Shown here piece after piece: positions 27,860-36,722 of a DNA stretch of 64,000 nt. The DNA comes from an uncultured beta proteobacterium (GTDB lineage Bacteria > Pseudomonadota > Gammaproteobacteria > Burkholderiales > Burkholderiaceae_C): the NCBI GenBank assembly GCA_903886275.1, contig CAISLN010000086.1:17212-81211 (forward strand). The letters are read 5' to 3'. Below the pieces are notes generated by a model that searched no databases, was not told the origin of the DNA, and saw nothing but the letters and a program-made list of their open reading frames with translations. The translations under genes and the position numbers were made by a program. The first letter of the stretch is position 1; every line of letters starts with the position of its first letter.

Positions 27860-30256
27860 TTAGAAGTCATACTTCAGCTCCGCCACAAAAGTGCGCCCCG
27901 GGTAGGGATGGAAATTCCAGTATTCCGCGTTGGTCAGGTTGTCAATGCCAAAGGCCGCCACCAGTTTGGGCTGGATGGCGTAACGCGCCCGCAAGTCCAG
28001 CACGGTAAAGCGGCTGGCCGCCGTGTAGGCAAAGCCGTTGACATCCGTGTTGTTGAGCGACGAGAACTGGTCACCGCTGTAGCGCAGGCCCAGCGAGGTG
28101 CTGAGTTGGGCGTCCCAGTGGTAATTGGCCAGGGCGCTGGCGCGCCACTGCGGCACGCGTGGCTGCAGCTTGCCAAGGGTGTCGCCTGGCGTGAGCACAT
28201 AGGAGCTGTTGGCTTTGATGCGCGAGTCGGCATAGGTGATGCTGCCCGACAGGTCCAGCCCCCTTGTGATCACGTTCTCGCCCTGGAAGGCAATTTCGAT
28301 GCCCTGCGTGCTGATGGCATCGATGTTTTGCACCATATTCACCACGGTACCGTCGCTCTTGGTGCCCACTGCCTGGGAATAGAGCGAGTCCGTCACGTCT
28401 TCGTTGAAGAAGGTCATGCGCAGCAGACCATTGCCCAGGTCTTTCTCCAGGGTCAACTCGGTGGTCCACGATTTTTCGGGCCGCAAGCCAGGGTCGTTCA
28501 ACCAGGTCTGGCCGCTGGGGCAGGCACTGGCCAGGGTCTTGGTGGCGATGTCCGAGCATTTGCTGGTCGAACCATACAGCTCGGACACGGTAGGCATGCG
28601 CACCGCGCGCCCGACCGAACCTTTGAGTACGGTGTCCTGTGACCACTGGTAGGCCAGGGCTGCTTTGGGTGAAGCAAAGACTTCGTTGCGCGAGACAAAG
28701 CTGTCGGTTTTGACAATGCCGGATACCACGCTCCTGGCGTAGCCGTCCGACGCGCTCCAGTTCTCCAGGCGCACACCGAGCACGGTCTTCCAGTCGGTCG
28801 CAAAGGCCCAGGCGTCCTGACCATAGATGCTTTGCAGCTTGCTTTGGCCGCCCACGTCGGCATTCAGGCCAGCCGTGCCGCTGACCGCGCTGCTGGTGAA
28901 CCAGTTGTCGCTTGTACTGAGGTTGGTTTTATAGATGTGCAACTGGTAGCTGTCTTGCTGCACACCAAAGTCGGCAACATGGGCGCCGCCGTCCGGGCGC
29001 CAGATGCCCTTGGCTGCCAGTGTGGTCCAGCCTGTGCCCTTTTGGTCGGTCAGGGTGGCGGCATTGGCAAGAGCGCCGGTAGTCATCGTGCCAGCCAGAT
29101 TGAGCGCGCTGTTGATGGCGGACTGGCGGGCCTGGTCGGTGCTGTAGTCCACCATGCTCGCCGCAACTTCCCAGTCCCAAACGCCCCTGGTATTGCTCTT
29201 GACCGACAGGCCATGCATCCAGTGGTCCAGGGTTTCTTTGGTGGCGTTGAACAGGTTGTTGGCGGAGTAGGTCTGACCATTGATGACATGGTTGCCGCCA
29301 TAAGGGTTGGCCGTGTCCGTCAGGTAGCTTGTTGGCTTGCCGTCGGAGGTGTTCTTCCAGTTGCCCAGCAGATAGCTCGCGCGTACGCTGGAGGACAGGT
29401 CATAGGCCAGCTTGAGCTTGGCGTGGTCCTGCACCGTGTGGTACTGGGTGTTGGTGCCCAGGAGGTACCAGGGTGTGTTGGTTTTGTCCAAACCATACAC
29501 CGCGCCGTTGTTGCTGCTTTTTACGGGGTCGGTGGCGAAGGATTTGGTCGCAAACACCAGCGGCTGGCCCTGGCTGTCGGTATGGTTCAGGCTCAGCAAC
29601 CAGGCCCAGTCACCACTCTTGCTGCCTAGCGAGGCACTGGCTTGGGTGGCGTTGTCGGTTTCGTGGCTGTTGTAGAGATCAAAGTTTTGCTGTGTGGCGG
29701 TGAATTTTGCGTGGCCTTCAAACTGCGTGGGCATGCGCGTCACATAGTCCACCACCGCACCCACGGAATTGCCGGGATAGGCGGCGGAAAACGGACCGTA
29801 CATGACATCGGCACGCTCAATTTCTTCCGGTGTCACCATGCCCCAGCGCGGCGCGTAGGTGGCACCATTGCCCAGATAGTTCGACAGCAAAATGCCATCG
29901 GCATAGACGGCAGAGCGTGCGCTGTTGCCGGTGCCCGACGCGCGACTGGACAGCACGGCATGGTTGTAGTCGCCGATGTAGCGCCGGCGCACGACCAGGC
30001 TGGGAAAGTATTTGAGAGCGTCTTCGCTGTCGGTGGCGTTGATGGTCTGCTCGATTTGCGCGCGCGTGACGCCCTCGATGGTGGTGGGAATCTGGGTGGG
30101 CAGCGATGTGGGCGCGCCGCTGGTGATGGTGACCACGCCCAGTGATTTGACGGGGGCTCCCGTATCCGAAGCGGTGGTGGACTGCGCCAGGGAAATGGCG
30201 GGCAGGGCGAGGGGGAATGCAATGGCAACAGCCATCGCAATGCGACTCTGGTTCAT
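27860..30256 (-). CDS. TonB-dependent outer-membrane receptor, possibly for copper
   Basis: 798 residues: signal peptide (ends near SLAQS), plug domain (about 30-190, with VVRRRYIGDYNHAVLSSRA, YADGILLSNYLG and ERADVMYGPFSAAYPGNS), then a large beta-barrel ending in the outer-membrane signature AELKYDF. Energised by TonB to import a scarce nutrient. Copper is suggested by the flanking His-rich and DUF2946 genes, not by the receptor itself; a metallophore or siderophore is the alternative. A small GTCCGC-TGT-GCGGAC hairpin lies upstream at 30290-30304. Confidence 0.85.
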   Translation of the reverse strand: MNQSRIAMAVAIAFPLALPAISLAQSTTASDTGAPVKSLGVVTITSGAPTSLPTQIPTTIEGVTRAQIEQTINATDSEDALKYFPSLVVRRRYIGDYNHAVLSSRASGTGNSARSAVYADGILLSNYLGNGATYAPRWGMVTPEEIERADVMYGPFSAAYPGNSVGAVVDYVTRMPTQFEGHAKFTATQQNFDLYNSHETDNATQASASLGSKSGDWAWLLSLNHTDSQGQPLVFATKSFATDPVKSSNNGAVYGLDKTNTPWYLLGTNTQYHTVQDHAKLKLAYDLSSSVRASYLLGNWKNTSDGKPTSYLTDTANPYGGNHVINGQTYSANNLFNATKETLDHWMHGLSVKSNTRGVWDWEVAASMVDYSTDQARQSAINSALNLAGTMTTGALANAATLTDQKGTGWTTLAAKGIWRPDGGAHVADFGVQQDSYQLHIYKTNLSTSDNWFTSSAVSGTAGLNADVGGQSKLQSIYGQDAWAFATDWKTVLGVRLENWSASDGYARSVVSGIVKTDSFVSRNEVFASPKAALAYQWSQDTVLKGSVGRAVRMPTVSELYGSTSKCSDIATKTLASACPSGQTWLNDPGLRPEKSWTTELTLEKDLGNGLLRMTFFNEDVTDSLYSQAVGTKSDGTVVNMVQNIDAISTQGIEIAFQGENVITRGLDLSGSITYADSRIKANSSYVLTPGDTLGKLQPRVPQWRASALANYHWDAQLSTSLGLRYSGDQFSSLNNTDVNGFAYTAASRFTVLDLRARYAIQPKLVAAFGIDNLTNAEYWNFHPYPGRTFVAELKYDF

Positions 30257-30340
30257 GGGTGGGGACCTTGGAGAAAACGAATGGATAGCGTCCGCTGTGC
30301 GGACACCTAAAAAGCGACAAGAGCTTGCTGCGCTGGGCAG

Positions 30341-30703
30341 CTATCCAAGCGTGGGAGGGCCCCTGCCAGGTGGCGGGGCGGCCGTGCGCAAAGGCGCACA
30401 GGTGGCCGGTGGGCAACAAGGCACGAAATACCGTGGAGCCTTGTGCGCAACGACTTTTGAAACGGTTCCCGACGGGGCGCAGATACCTGCACACAGTGGG
30501 CAATCCATTTTGAGAATGGACTTTTCACCACCACTGCCGCCCTGGTTTGTGGACACCACTTTCATAGCCTGCATGGCTGCGCAATGCGGCGCGTCTGACG
30601 CGGCATTGACAAATGGCGATGCGATGGCCACGCCAAGAAATAGCGCAAACCACACCAGCACAAGGCGGGTGATCAGGTGTTCTGTGCGCAAGCTTGAGGT
30701 CAT
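30341..30703 (-). CDS. DUF2946-family small exported protein (copy 1)
   Basis: 120 residues with an N-terminal hydrophobic segment (LVLVWFALFLGVAIAS) and a C-P-L-C-x-x-x-C motif (DCPLCAGIC), then a Pro-rich tail. DUF2946 proteins often sit beside TonB copper receptors. Start at ATG 30703 rather than the upstream TTG. Closely related to the second copy at 31453-31809, so a local duplication. Confidence 0.75.
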   Translation of the reverse strand: MTSSLRTEHLITRLVLVWFALFLGVAIASPFVNAASDAPHCAAMQAMKVVSTNQGGSGGEKSILKMDCPLCAGICAPSGTVSKVVAHKAPRYFVPCCPPATCAPLRTAAPPPGRGPPTLG

Positions 30704-30726
30704 CCGCAATCAGGCCGGTGATGGGT

Positions 30727-31212
30727 TTACTTGCCTACCGGTTCGGTGTGACCGGCATGCTGGCCATGCACGCTGTGCGCGTCATGGTCAGCTGTCTGGT
30801 CCACTTTGACCATGCCTTCAAAACCGTCAAAGAGCTTGCGTTTGTCTGCATCCAGCTTGCCCTCTGACGCACGCACCGCGGCGGCCAACCGGGCGGCTGC
30901 GACGCTTTCCATGCCAATGGACTTGAATGCATCGGCTTGCGTCAGGCCCGAGCCTGCGCACACAGAAATGGCCCATTGACTCTTGTATTTTTGTAAAAAT
31001 GCCCGGCCGCCACGACCACCCTGCAACCAGCCTGCCACGGCATAGTCGCCTTCCAGACTGATGGGGGCAACAGTGAGTGGCGCCCCGGGTTTTTCAAACA
31101 ACTGCTTCATCACCATGGTGATCTGGTGTTCGTTCGTATCTTGTGCGGCTGCCTGGCCCGCATACAGTAGTTGGGCCAATCCAATGGCTATTGCAGAAAT
31201 CCAGCTATTCAT
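30727..31212 (-). CDS. Copper-uptake-associated-type periplasmic protein, His-rich tail
   Basis: 161 residues with a signal peptide (cleavage near AAAQ). The body has VMKQLFEKPGAPLTV and the repeated Gly/Arg stretch LQGGRGGRAF, features I associate with proteins annotated as copper-uptake-system-associated. The C-terminus is rich in His (DHDAHSVHGQHAGH), a likely metal-binding tail. A Shine-Dalgarno AGGGGA precedes the ATG. It stands between the two DUF2946 genes. Confidence 0.7.
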   Translation of the reverse strand: MNSWISAIAIGLAQLLYAGQAAAQDTNEHQITMVMKQLFEKPGAPLTVAPISLEGDYAVAGWLQGGRGGRAFLQKYKSQWAISVCAGSGLTQADAFKSIGMESVAAARLAAAVRASEGKLDADKRKLFDGFEGMVKVDQTADHDAHSVHGQHAGHTEPVGK

Positions 31213-31452
31213 AAACGTCCCCTTTTTTTACTTGCTTGCGTGTGTGTGCGCCATGGATGGATAACGGCTGCGGATTGGTGCGCGCATTGCCGGTTCGGTT
31301 CCTGGATGGAACGAAGGCGAGCGACTGAAGGCTTCCACACCAGCCTGGAACGGCCAGCACCGCTCAGGCTTCAAATGGATAGAACCCCAGAAGCAAACTG
31401 TTTCCCGTGGTACGTGGCGCTGCCCATGCAATGGACGGCGCCAGGCAAAGCT

Positions 31453-31809
31453 TCAGAAAATAGCGGGAGGTCCGCGCGCAGGAGGTGGCGCGGCCAGTAC
31501 GAAAAAGACGGTGTCGCCACCCGCAGCAGGTGGCTCGAATCTGGAAGGTGCCGCAGCACTGAAATCCAAAATTTCCAAGGGCGGAGGTGCGCTGATACTT
31601 GCACACAAGGGGCAATCCAGCGTGCGGGTAAATAAAGGTTCCTGGCCATCGTCACCCGCAACAAGCACCTTGCCGGCACTGGCGCCGGAGCAGACCGTTT
31701 GCAACCCTTGGGGCTTGACCATCGGGGAAGCGATAGCAACTCCGATAGATAGCACAAACCAGACCAGCATGAAGCGGGCTATCAGTTTGGCGTTGCGCAA
31801 GATTTGCAT
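31453..31809 (-). CDS. DUF2946-family small exported protein (copy 2)
   Basis: 118 residues: hydrophobic N-terminus (LVWFVLSIGVAIASP), DCPLCASI cysteine motif, and a Pro/Ala tail ending PPPARGPPAIF that mirrors copy 1. First well-supported gene of the copper-like run as transcribed; about 240 bases separate it from the next gene, in which no further gene is evident. Confidence 0.72.
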   Translation of the reverse strand: MQILRNAKLIARFMLVWFVLSIGVAIASPMVKPQGLQTVCSGASAGKVLVAGDDGQEPLFTRTLDCPLCASISAPPPLEILDFSAAAPSRFEPPAAGGDTVFFVLAAPPPARGPPAIF

Positions 31810-31816
31810 TCACGCA

Positions 31817-32038
31817 TTATTGCAGCAAGCACTCCGCAATACGCCAGGTGGGGATGTGATGATCAGAACGCAAAAGCACAAATGGGTAATTTCCAGCACA
31901 AACCTTCTTTTTAACAACAGAGCCTCTGATAGCTGAGGACGATTCGTCGATGAACATCTTGCTGATGGCGATTGCCTTCGCGCACCCTTTGCATTTCTTG
32001 AAAGCCGGCTTGAACAGCACCGGTGAGAGATTGGCCAA
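31817..32038 (-). pseudogene. Possible small protein or gene remnant with a CxxC motif
   Basis: An open frame of about 73 codons begins only at a TTG and ends 8 bases before the DUF2946 copy 2 start. Its product has KKCKGCAKAIAISKMFIDES and a basic VVKKKVC stretch. The codons used (AGA, GTT, GCT, TCT) differ from neighbouring genes. It could be a short leader gene or a transposon remnant; I do not recognise it. The rest of the 31.81-32.15 kb gap holds nothing convincing. Confidence 0.22.
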
Positions 32039-32147
32039 CCGACGACCTCACTGACCGCTGTTCCACTGAAGCCAATGTAGGGTTTACGAGGGGCTATTGG
32101 AACTTCTGTATGTCGGCTTGCCCTGCCTAACTGAGATTGCCAGCGTT

Positions 32148-33068
32148 TCAGTCTTGGCGCGCGCTGCGCTGCAGCCAGCGCGCCGCACCCGCCGCGTCCC
32201 TGAACTCTTGCAGCGAACGCGCCGGGATGTCGGGGTGGCGCTGGTTCCACATGTTGCCAAGCGTAGTGCCAGCGCCAATTTCCATCACGCAGGCCACGCC
32301 CTGCTCGGCCAGCGCGTCCATGCAGGCGGACCATTGCACGGTATGGTCGATTTGCGCTGCCAGCGCGCTGCGCAAAATCTGCGGGTTGCGGCTGCCGGCA
32401 CCGCTGGCATTCAGGACCAGGCAGGCATGGGGACGGGCAAAGGCCAAGGCTTCAAGTTGCGAAGCAAAGCCGACTGCCGCACTGGCCATCCAGCGCGAAT
32501 GGGAGGCCACGCGCACCTCCAGTGGTTTGCACAGCGCACCCTGCCTTGTCAGCGCCTCGGCCGCTGCAGTAAGCGTGTCTGCCTCGCCCGCGTAAATGCC
32601 CTGATCGGCGCTGATCTCGATCGCACAATCCAGCGCCGGATGGGTTTGCAGTATTGGCGCCACAGGCAGGCCAGACACTGACAGCAGCCCGGTGTCCAGC
32701 CCCTCAACCGCAGCGTCCATCAGCGCCGCACGCTGAACCGCCAGCGCCAGCGCAGTCTGCGCCGAGAAGACACCGGCGCAGGCAAAGGCGGGCAGCTCGC
32801 CCACGCTGTAGCCGGCAATAGCGGCAGGCGCTGAGTCCAAGCAAGCGGCCAGCGCGGCCCAAGCGGCCAATGCCGTGCCCACGATCAAGGGCTGGGCAAA
32901 GCCATTGCGGCTGCGCGTGGCTGCGTCCGCAAGACCGGCACGCCAGTCGCTGCCGATGGTATCCACCATGGCCTGCAGCAGCGGCTGGCTGACGGGGGTG
33001 TACTCCAGCCAGGGCAGCATGTCGGGATGCTGCGTGCCCTGCCCGGAAAACAGCAGGGCGTAAGTCAT
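32148..33068 (-). CDS. mdcH: Malonate decarboxylase malonyl-CoA:ACP transacylase MdcH
   Basis: Charges the decarboxylase acyl carrier protein with malonyl from malonyl-CoA to start the cycle. The 306-residue FabD-like protein has the glutamine motif FSGQGTQ, the nucleophile Ser88 in GYSVGE and the His of VASHSRWM. The start overlaps the mdcB stop (ATGA). Last gene of the mdc operon. Confidence 0.93.
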   Translation of the reverse strand: MTYALLFSGQGTQHPDMLPWLEYTPVSQPLLQAMVDTIGSDWRAGLADAATRSRNGFAQPLIVGTALAAWAALAACLDSAPAAIAGYSVGELPAFACAGVFSAQTALALAVQRAALMDAAVEGLDTGLLSVSGLPVAPILQTHPALDCAIEISADQGIYAGEADTLTAAAEALTRQGALCKPLEVRVASHSRWMASAAVGFASQLEALAFARPHACLVLNASGAGSRNPQILRSALAAQIDHTVQWSACMDALAEQGVACVMEIGAGTTLGNMWNQRHPDIPARSLQEFRDAAGAARWLQRSARQD

Positions 33069-34078
33069 GCGGCCCAGACGGACGCGAGCGCGGCAGGGGA
33101 CGCCGCAGCCTGTGCCGAACTTTTGGCCGCGCTTCGTGCCAAGCTGCGCCGACTGGGCGCTACAGCGGCATGGAGCTTGCCTTGCAGTTCCGGCGCTGCA
33201 GACGCCACATCCGCATGGGTCTGCAACTCCTGCAACCAGCAGGCCGCAGCCAGCACATCGGCCGAGCCACCGGGAGACAGGCGGCGCGCCACAAAGTCCG
33301 CGTGGATGGCGCGGGCCTGCGCCAACCAGTCGGACCGGGCCACACCCCCAGCGTCGAGAAAACCCTGCGCTGCAGCCTTGACAAACTGCGCGCCTTCGAG
33401 GCCACCGCGGTGCGCGGTGTTGGTGTCGTCGAGCAGCGCCATGGTGGCAAAAAAGGCCTGCACACGGGCCGCACGCGGCGCGTGGCCCGCCTGCAAGGCC
33501 GCCTGCAAAGCTGGCAGGGTGCAATCGAACAGGGTGGGAAAACCCATTGCCGCTTCTTCGCCCGCGCTGCGCAGGCCAAAGCGTCTGGATGCACGTTGGC
33601 CATTGGAGAGGGGCGCTGCCTGCGCGGCAGAGGCCGCACGCCAGCGCAGGGCCTGGCCCCATTGCTGCATCAGGCAGTCACGCAGGGCCGGTGCAGAAAA
33701 GCGCTTGCCCTTTGCTGCCAGGCGCCCGGCCGCGGCACACAGCAGGCCCAGCGCAAACACCGCGCCACGGTGCGTGTTGACGCCGCCTGTGGCCAAGAGC
33801 ATGCGCTCCTCCGCACCCAGGCCCAATGCCTGCAGAAATTCAAACGGGTGGGCCAGTGCGCCGGCGCGCGCCATATGGACAAAGTAGTGGCGCAGGGCAA
33901 ACAGGCTTTTGACAAAGGTGGCGGCCGTCATGTCGGTATGGCTGCCGTTGTCGCGCAGGGACACCAGACCGGGCTTGGGCTCCAGCACCACCTCGGCATA
34001 CAGGGCGCGCACGGCGCAGCGCGCAATGCACTGCACCTGGGCATCCACGGACGCGGACATCATGTGCTGCGCTGCCAT
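33065..34078 (-). CDS. mdcB: Triphosphoribosyl-dephospho-CoA synthase MdcB
   Basis: Makes the precursor of the 2'-(5''-phosphoribosyl)-3'-dephospho-CoA prosthetic group from ATP and dephospho-CoA. The 337-residue CitG-like protein has EPKPGLVSLRDNGSHTDM near the start and LLDDTNTAHRGG, both family signatures. The last ~35 residues are a low-complexity Ala/Ser tail. Seven bases after mdcG. Confidence 0.93.
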   Translation of the reverse strand: MAAQHMMSASVDAQVQCIARCAVRALYAEVVLEPKPGLVSLRDNGSHTDMTAATFVKSLFALRHYFVHMARAGALAHPFEFLQALGLGAEERMLLATGGVNTHRGAVFALGLLCAAAGRLAAKGKRFSAPALRDCLMQQWGQALRWRAASAAQAAPLSNGQRASRRFGLRSAGEEAAMGFPTLFDCTLPALQAALQAGHAPRAARVQAFFATMALLDDTNTAHRGGLEGAQFVKAAAQGFLDAGGVARSDWLAQARAIHADFVARRLSPGGSADVLAAACWLQELQTHADVASAAPELQGKLHAAVAPSRRSLARSAAKSSAQAAASPAALASVWAA

Positions 34079-34085
34079 GCTGCTC

Positions 34086-34796
34086 TCAGTCCACGCTTGC
34101 AAGCGCAGGCTGCACTGGGGCTGGCACACCCTGCATGGATGCCGACCCAAAACAGGAGCGCAACTCCGCCATGCCCAGCAACTGCACGCCGCTGCGGTGC
34201 TTGACCAGCACCTGCTCCACCTTGGCGCCCATGAGCTGCGCGTACTCGCGCCAGGCCACCGCCCAGCCACCGGGGAACACCAGTTCGCCATCCACCCTGC
34301 ACACCAGTTGCAGCCCCTGAAGCAGCCAGACCAATTGGCCAGCCGTGTCCAGATCGGGCACATGGGCCAGCAGGTCCAGGTCCGAGCCCACACGCACACA
34401 GGGCAGACCCGTCAAGCGCTGCCAGCCGTAGGAGCCATAGACCTCCACGCGGGTTTGCAAGGCATCGGTGTGCAGCAAGAAGCCCTGCACCTGCGCCGCG
34501 TCCGCAGGGCTGAGTGCGATGTCGCGCAGCAGCGGAAAAGTTGCCACGCGCGCGATATTTTTCAAGGCCACTTCCAAGGCCAGCTTGCGCCTGTCCCATT
34601 GCAGGGGTGCGGGCAGACCCAGGCTGACGGTTGTTGGATGTTCCAATGCACGCTGGCGGCACACCACCAGCGGCAGTTGCCCGGTACGCCAGTGCATCAA
34701 AAGGCTCTGTGCCTGGGCATCCCACGCGCCAGCCAACAACTTTTGCCAGACGCTATCGTGCAAGCACACCAGTTGGTTGCGTTGCAAAACTGCCAT
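34086..34796 (-). CDS. mdcG: Phosphoribosyl-dephospho-CoA transferase MdcG
   Basis: Attaches the prosthetic group to the acyl carrier subunit MdcC. The 236-residue protein has the nucleotidyltransferase-like VGSDLDLLAHV motif expected for MdcG/CitX-type transferases. ATG 34796 is used; a GTG at 34811 would add five residues. Lies between mdcE and mdcB. Confidence 0.9.
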   Translation of the reverse strand: MAVLQRNQLVCLHDSVWQKLLAGAWDAQAQSLLMHWRTGQLPLVVCRQRALEHPTTVSLGLPAPLQWDRRKLALEVALKNIARVATFPLLRDIALSPADAAQVQGFLLHTDALQTRVEVYGSYGWQRLTGLPCVRVGSDLDLLAHVPDLDTAGQLVWLLQGLQLVCRVDGELVFPGGWAVAWREYAQLMGAKVEQVLVKHRSGVQLLGMAELRSCFGSASMQGVPAPVQPALASVD

Positions 34797-34814
34797 CACT
34801 ATTGCGCCCACCGA

Positions 34815-35513
34815 TCAGGCCGCCACAACGCGCTGCGTCACTGCGTGAGAGAGCTTGCGCCCGCCGCGTGTGGCGCCCAGAGCCGCGCGCTGGTCGGTGA
34901 TGTCGGCGTCACCCAGCGCCACCAACAGACTGGCCTGCAAATCGCCACGCCACAGCGAGGCAATGCCGCCCATGGCCACATAATTTTCCACGCCCGGTGC
35001 GAACACCGGGTTGGACAGCGACAGGGCTTCCAATACATCTTCGCTGATCTTGGTGACGCGGCTCATGGCGGGCAGGCGCATGACGCGGATCTCGGCCTCG
35101 GGCAATGCGTGGCAGGTATCTGCCATCAGGCCCGAGGTGATAAAGCCGCCCGACAGGGCCTGGTCATACACCAGCGCAATCACGCGGTGGCCGCTGCGCC
35201 GCGCCAGGTCCACGCAGCAAGCCATGTGGGCCATAAAGCGGTTGATGCACAGCAGCTCGTCGCGGTGGCGCAGGCGTTGGCCTTGGGTATCGACCAGCAG
35301 CAAAATGGGCCGGCCCGGATGCAGTTGCACCGTCTGCAAAATCGCCTTGGCCTGCGCCAAGGCGGTCTCTACGCCGATGGCCGCATGGGCTGTGGTGCCG
35401 ACCACGGCGATCGTTTGGCCCTGCAGTTGCGCCGTGCCCAGGAGGACATCGCCATTGCGTTCAATCGTGTGTTCGTTGCCAAATAAGGCCTGCGCCAAGG
35501 TTTGCCAGTTCAT
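34815..35513 (-). CDS. mdcE: Malonate decarboxylase gamma subunit MdcE
   Basis: Together with MdcD forms the carboxytransferase-like unit that decarboxylates malonyl-ACP. 232 residues of the crotonase-like carboxyltransferase fold, with LLVDTQGQRLRHRDE and ALVYDQALSGGF. Its start overlaps the mdcD stop (ATGA). Confidence 0.93.
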   Translation of the reverse strand: MNWQTLAQALFGNEHTIERNGDVLLGTAQLQGQTIAVVGTTAHAAIGVETALAQAKAILQTVQLHPGRPILLLVDTQGQRLRHRDELLCINRFMAHMACCVDLARRSGHRVIALVYDQALSGGFITSGLMADTCHALPEAEIRVMRLPAMSRVTKISEDVLEALSLSNPVFAPGVENYVAMGGIASLWRGDLQASLLVALGDADITDQRAALGATRGGRKLSHAVTQRVVAA

Positions 35514-36397
35514 GCGAGCTCCATCGCATTTTCAGTAAGCAGGTGCTGCATTTGCGCGGCTTCCATATTGCTCACCTGCTCGGGATGGTCCACGCCCAGG
35601 CGCTGCCAGATCTCCAGCGCGTCATGGCAATCGCCAAAGCGTTCTATGCGCTCGCTCAGCATCGCCTGCTCGGCCAACAAGCCTTCAAGCGTCAACTTTT
35701 TGCTGTCGCCCAGCAGGGCTGCAGCGGCGGCGCGAAACGCATCCATATCGTCTTCCACCAACTGGTCACAGTCGCCCATCAAAAAGCGGTGCTTGCCGCC
35801 GGTGGTGCGCCAGACCAAGGCGCGGTCGCGCGAATCAAATTCTTCCACGCCATGCGAGGACTCGATCACCTCGGGGCCGGACATGGACATGCGCGCCGCA
35901 TCGCTCATCACGATGTGGTCGGCGCAGCGGGCAATCAGGCCCATGCCGCCAAAGCAACCGTTGGCGCCACCAATCAGCATCACCACCGGGATGCCGGCGG
36001 CGCGTACATCGAGCAGGGCGCGCATGACTTCGGAGATGGCGATCAAACCGGCATTGGCCTCGTGCAGGCGCACACCGCCGGACTCGGCCAGCACCAGCAC
36101 GGCGGCCGGTTTCGTTGTGAGCGCGCGGTGCAGGATGCCGACCAGCTTGGCGCCATGCACTTCGCCGACGCCGCCGCCCATGAACTCGCCCTCTTGCGCG
36201 GCGATCAGCACCGGTTGCGCGTTCAGCCTGCCACTGCCAATGACGACGCCATCGTCAAAGGAAAACGGCACGCCCAAGAGCGCCAGATGCGGGCTGACCA
36301 CGCGCTCAGACGGCCCCAGGATTTCTTTGAAGGATGCGGCATCGAGCAGATGGGCCACGCGCTCACGGGCGCTCAGTTCGGAAAAGCTCAGCTTCAT
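35510..36397 (-). CDS. mdcD: Malonate decarboxylase beta subunit MdcD
   Basis: Carboxyltransferase-type beta subunit, 295 residues, with VLAESGGVRLHEANAG and MLIGGANGCFGGMGL, the oxyanion-hole region. Starts at ATG 36397 overlapping the mdcC stop (ATGA) and ends overlapping mdcE. Confidence 0.93.
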   Translation of the reverse strand: MKLSFSELSARERVAHLLDAASFKEILGPSERVVSPHLALLGVPFSFDDGVVIGSGRLNAQPVLIAAQEGEFMGGGVGEVHGAKLVGILHRALTTKPAAVLVLAESGGVRLHEANAGLIAISEVMRALLDVRAAGIPVVMLIGGANGCFGGMGLIARCADHIVMSDAARMSMSGPEVIESSHGVEEFDSRDRALVWRTTGGKHRFLMGDCDQLVEDDMDAFRAAAAALLGDSKKLTLEGLLAEQAMLSERIERFGDCHDALEIWQRLGVDHPEQVSNMEAAQMQHLLTENAMELA

Positions 36398-36717
36398 GGA
36401 TGGCCCCCTTCTGCAATGGGCAGGGATGCCGCCGCTTGGTCCAGCCGCAGGCTGACCACGGCCGGGGTGGCACCCATGTCGTTGATGGAAATGGCCACAC
36501 CGCCGAGCTGGTGCTGTGCGTGAAAGTTTTGCGCCACCGCCTCCCAAATCGGGCCAAAACCCCTTGCCGAGGTGGTGATGGAGATGGTGCAATGGGCCGG
36601 GTCTGCGCCCTGCTCCATTAGCACTTCCAGGTTGCCCGATCCCACGACGCCCACCAAAATGGCTTCAAATTTTTGCGGCGCATGCTGGCCCGCAAACTCA
36701 AATTTCAAATATTCCAT
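36394..36717 (-). CDS. mdcC: Malonate decarboxylase acyl carrier protein MdcC (delta subunit)
   Basis: 107-residue carrier protein. The prosthetic group is attached to a Ser in VGVVGSGNLEVL (Ser27), as in characterised MdcC proteins. The ATG at 36717 gives MEYLKFEF; an in-frame start at 36729 would overlap the end of mdcA. Five bases after mdcA. Confidence 0.92.
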   Translation of the reverse strand: MEYLKFEFAGQHAPQKFEAILVGVVGSGNLEVLMEQGADPAHCTISITTSARGFGPIWEAVAQNFHAQHQLGGVAISINDMGATPAVVSLRLDQAAASLPIAEGGHP

Positions 36718-36722
36718 AGCAC

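Noticed and set aside
33909..35486. Long plus-strand open frame opposite mdcB, mdcG and mdcE
   Set aside because: Antisense shadow of firmly identified malonate decarboxylase genes.
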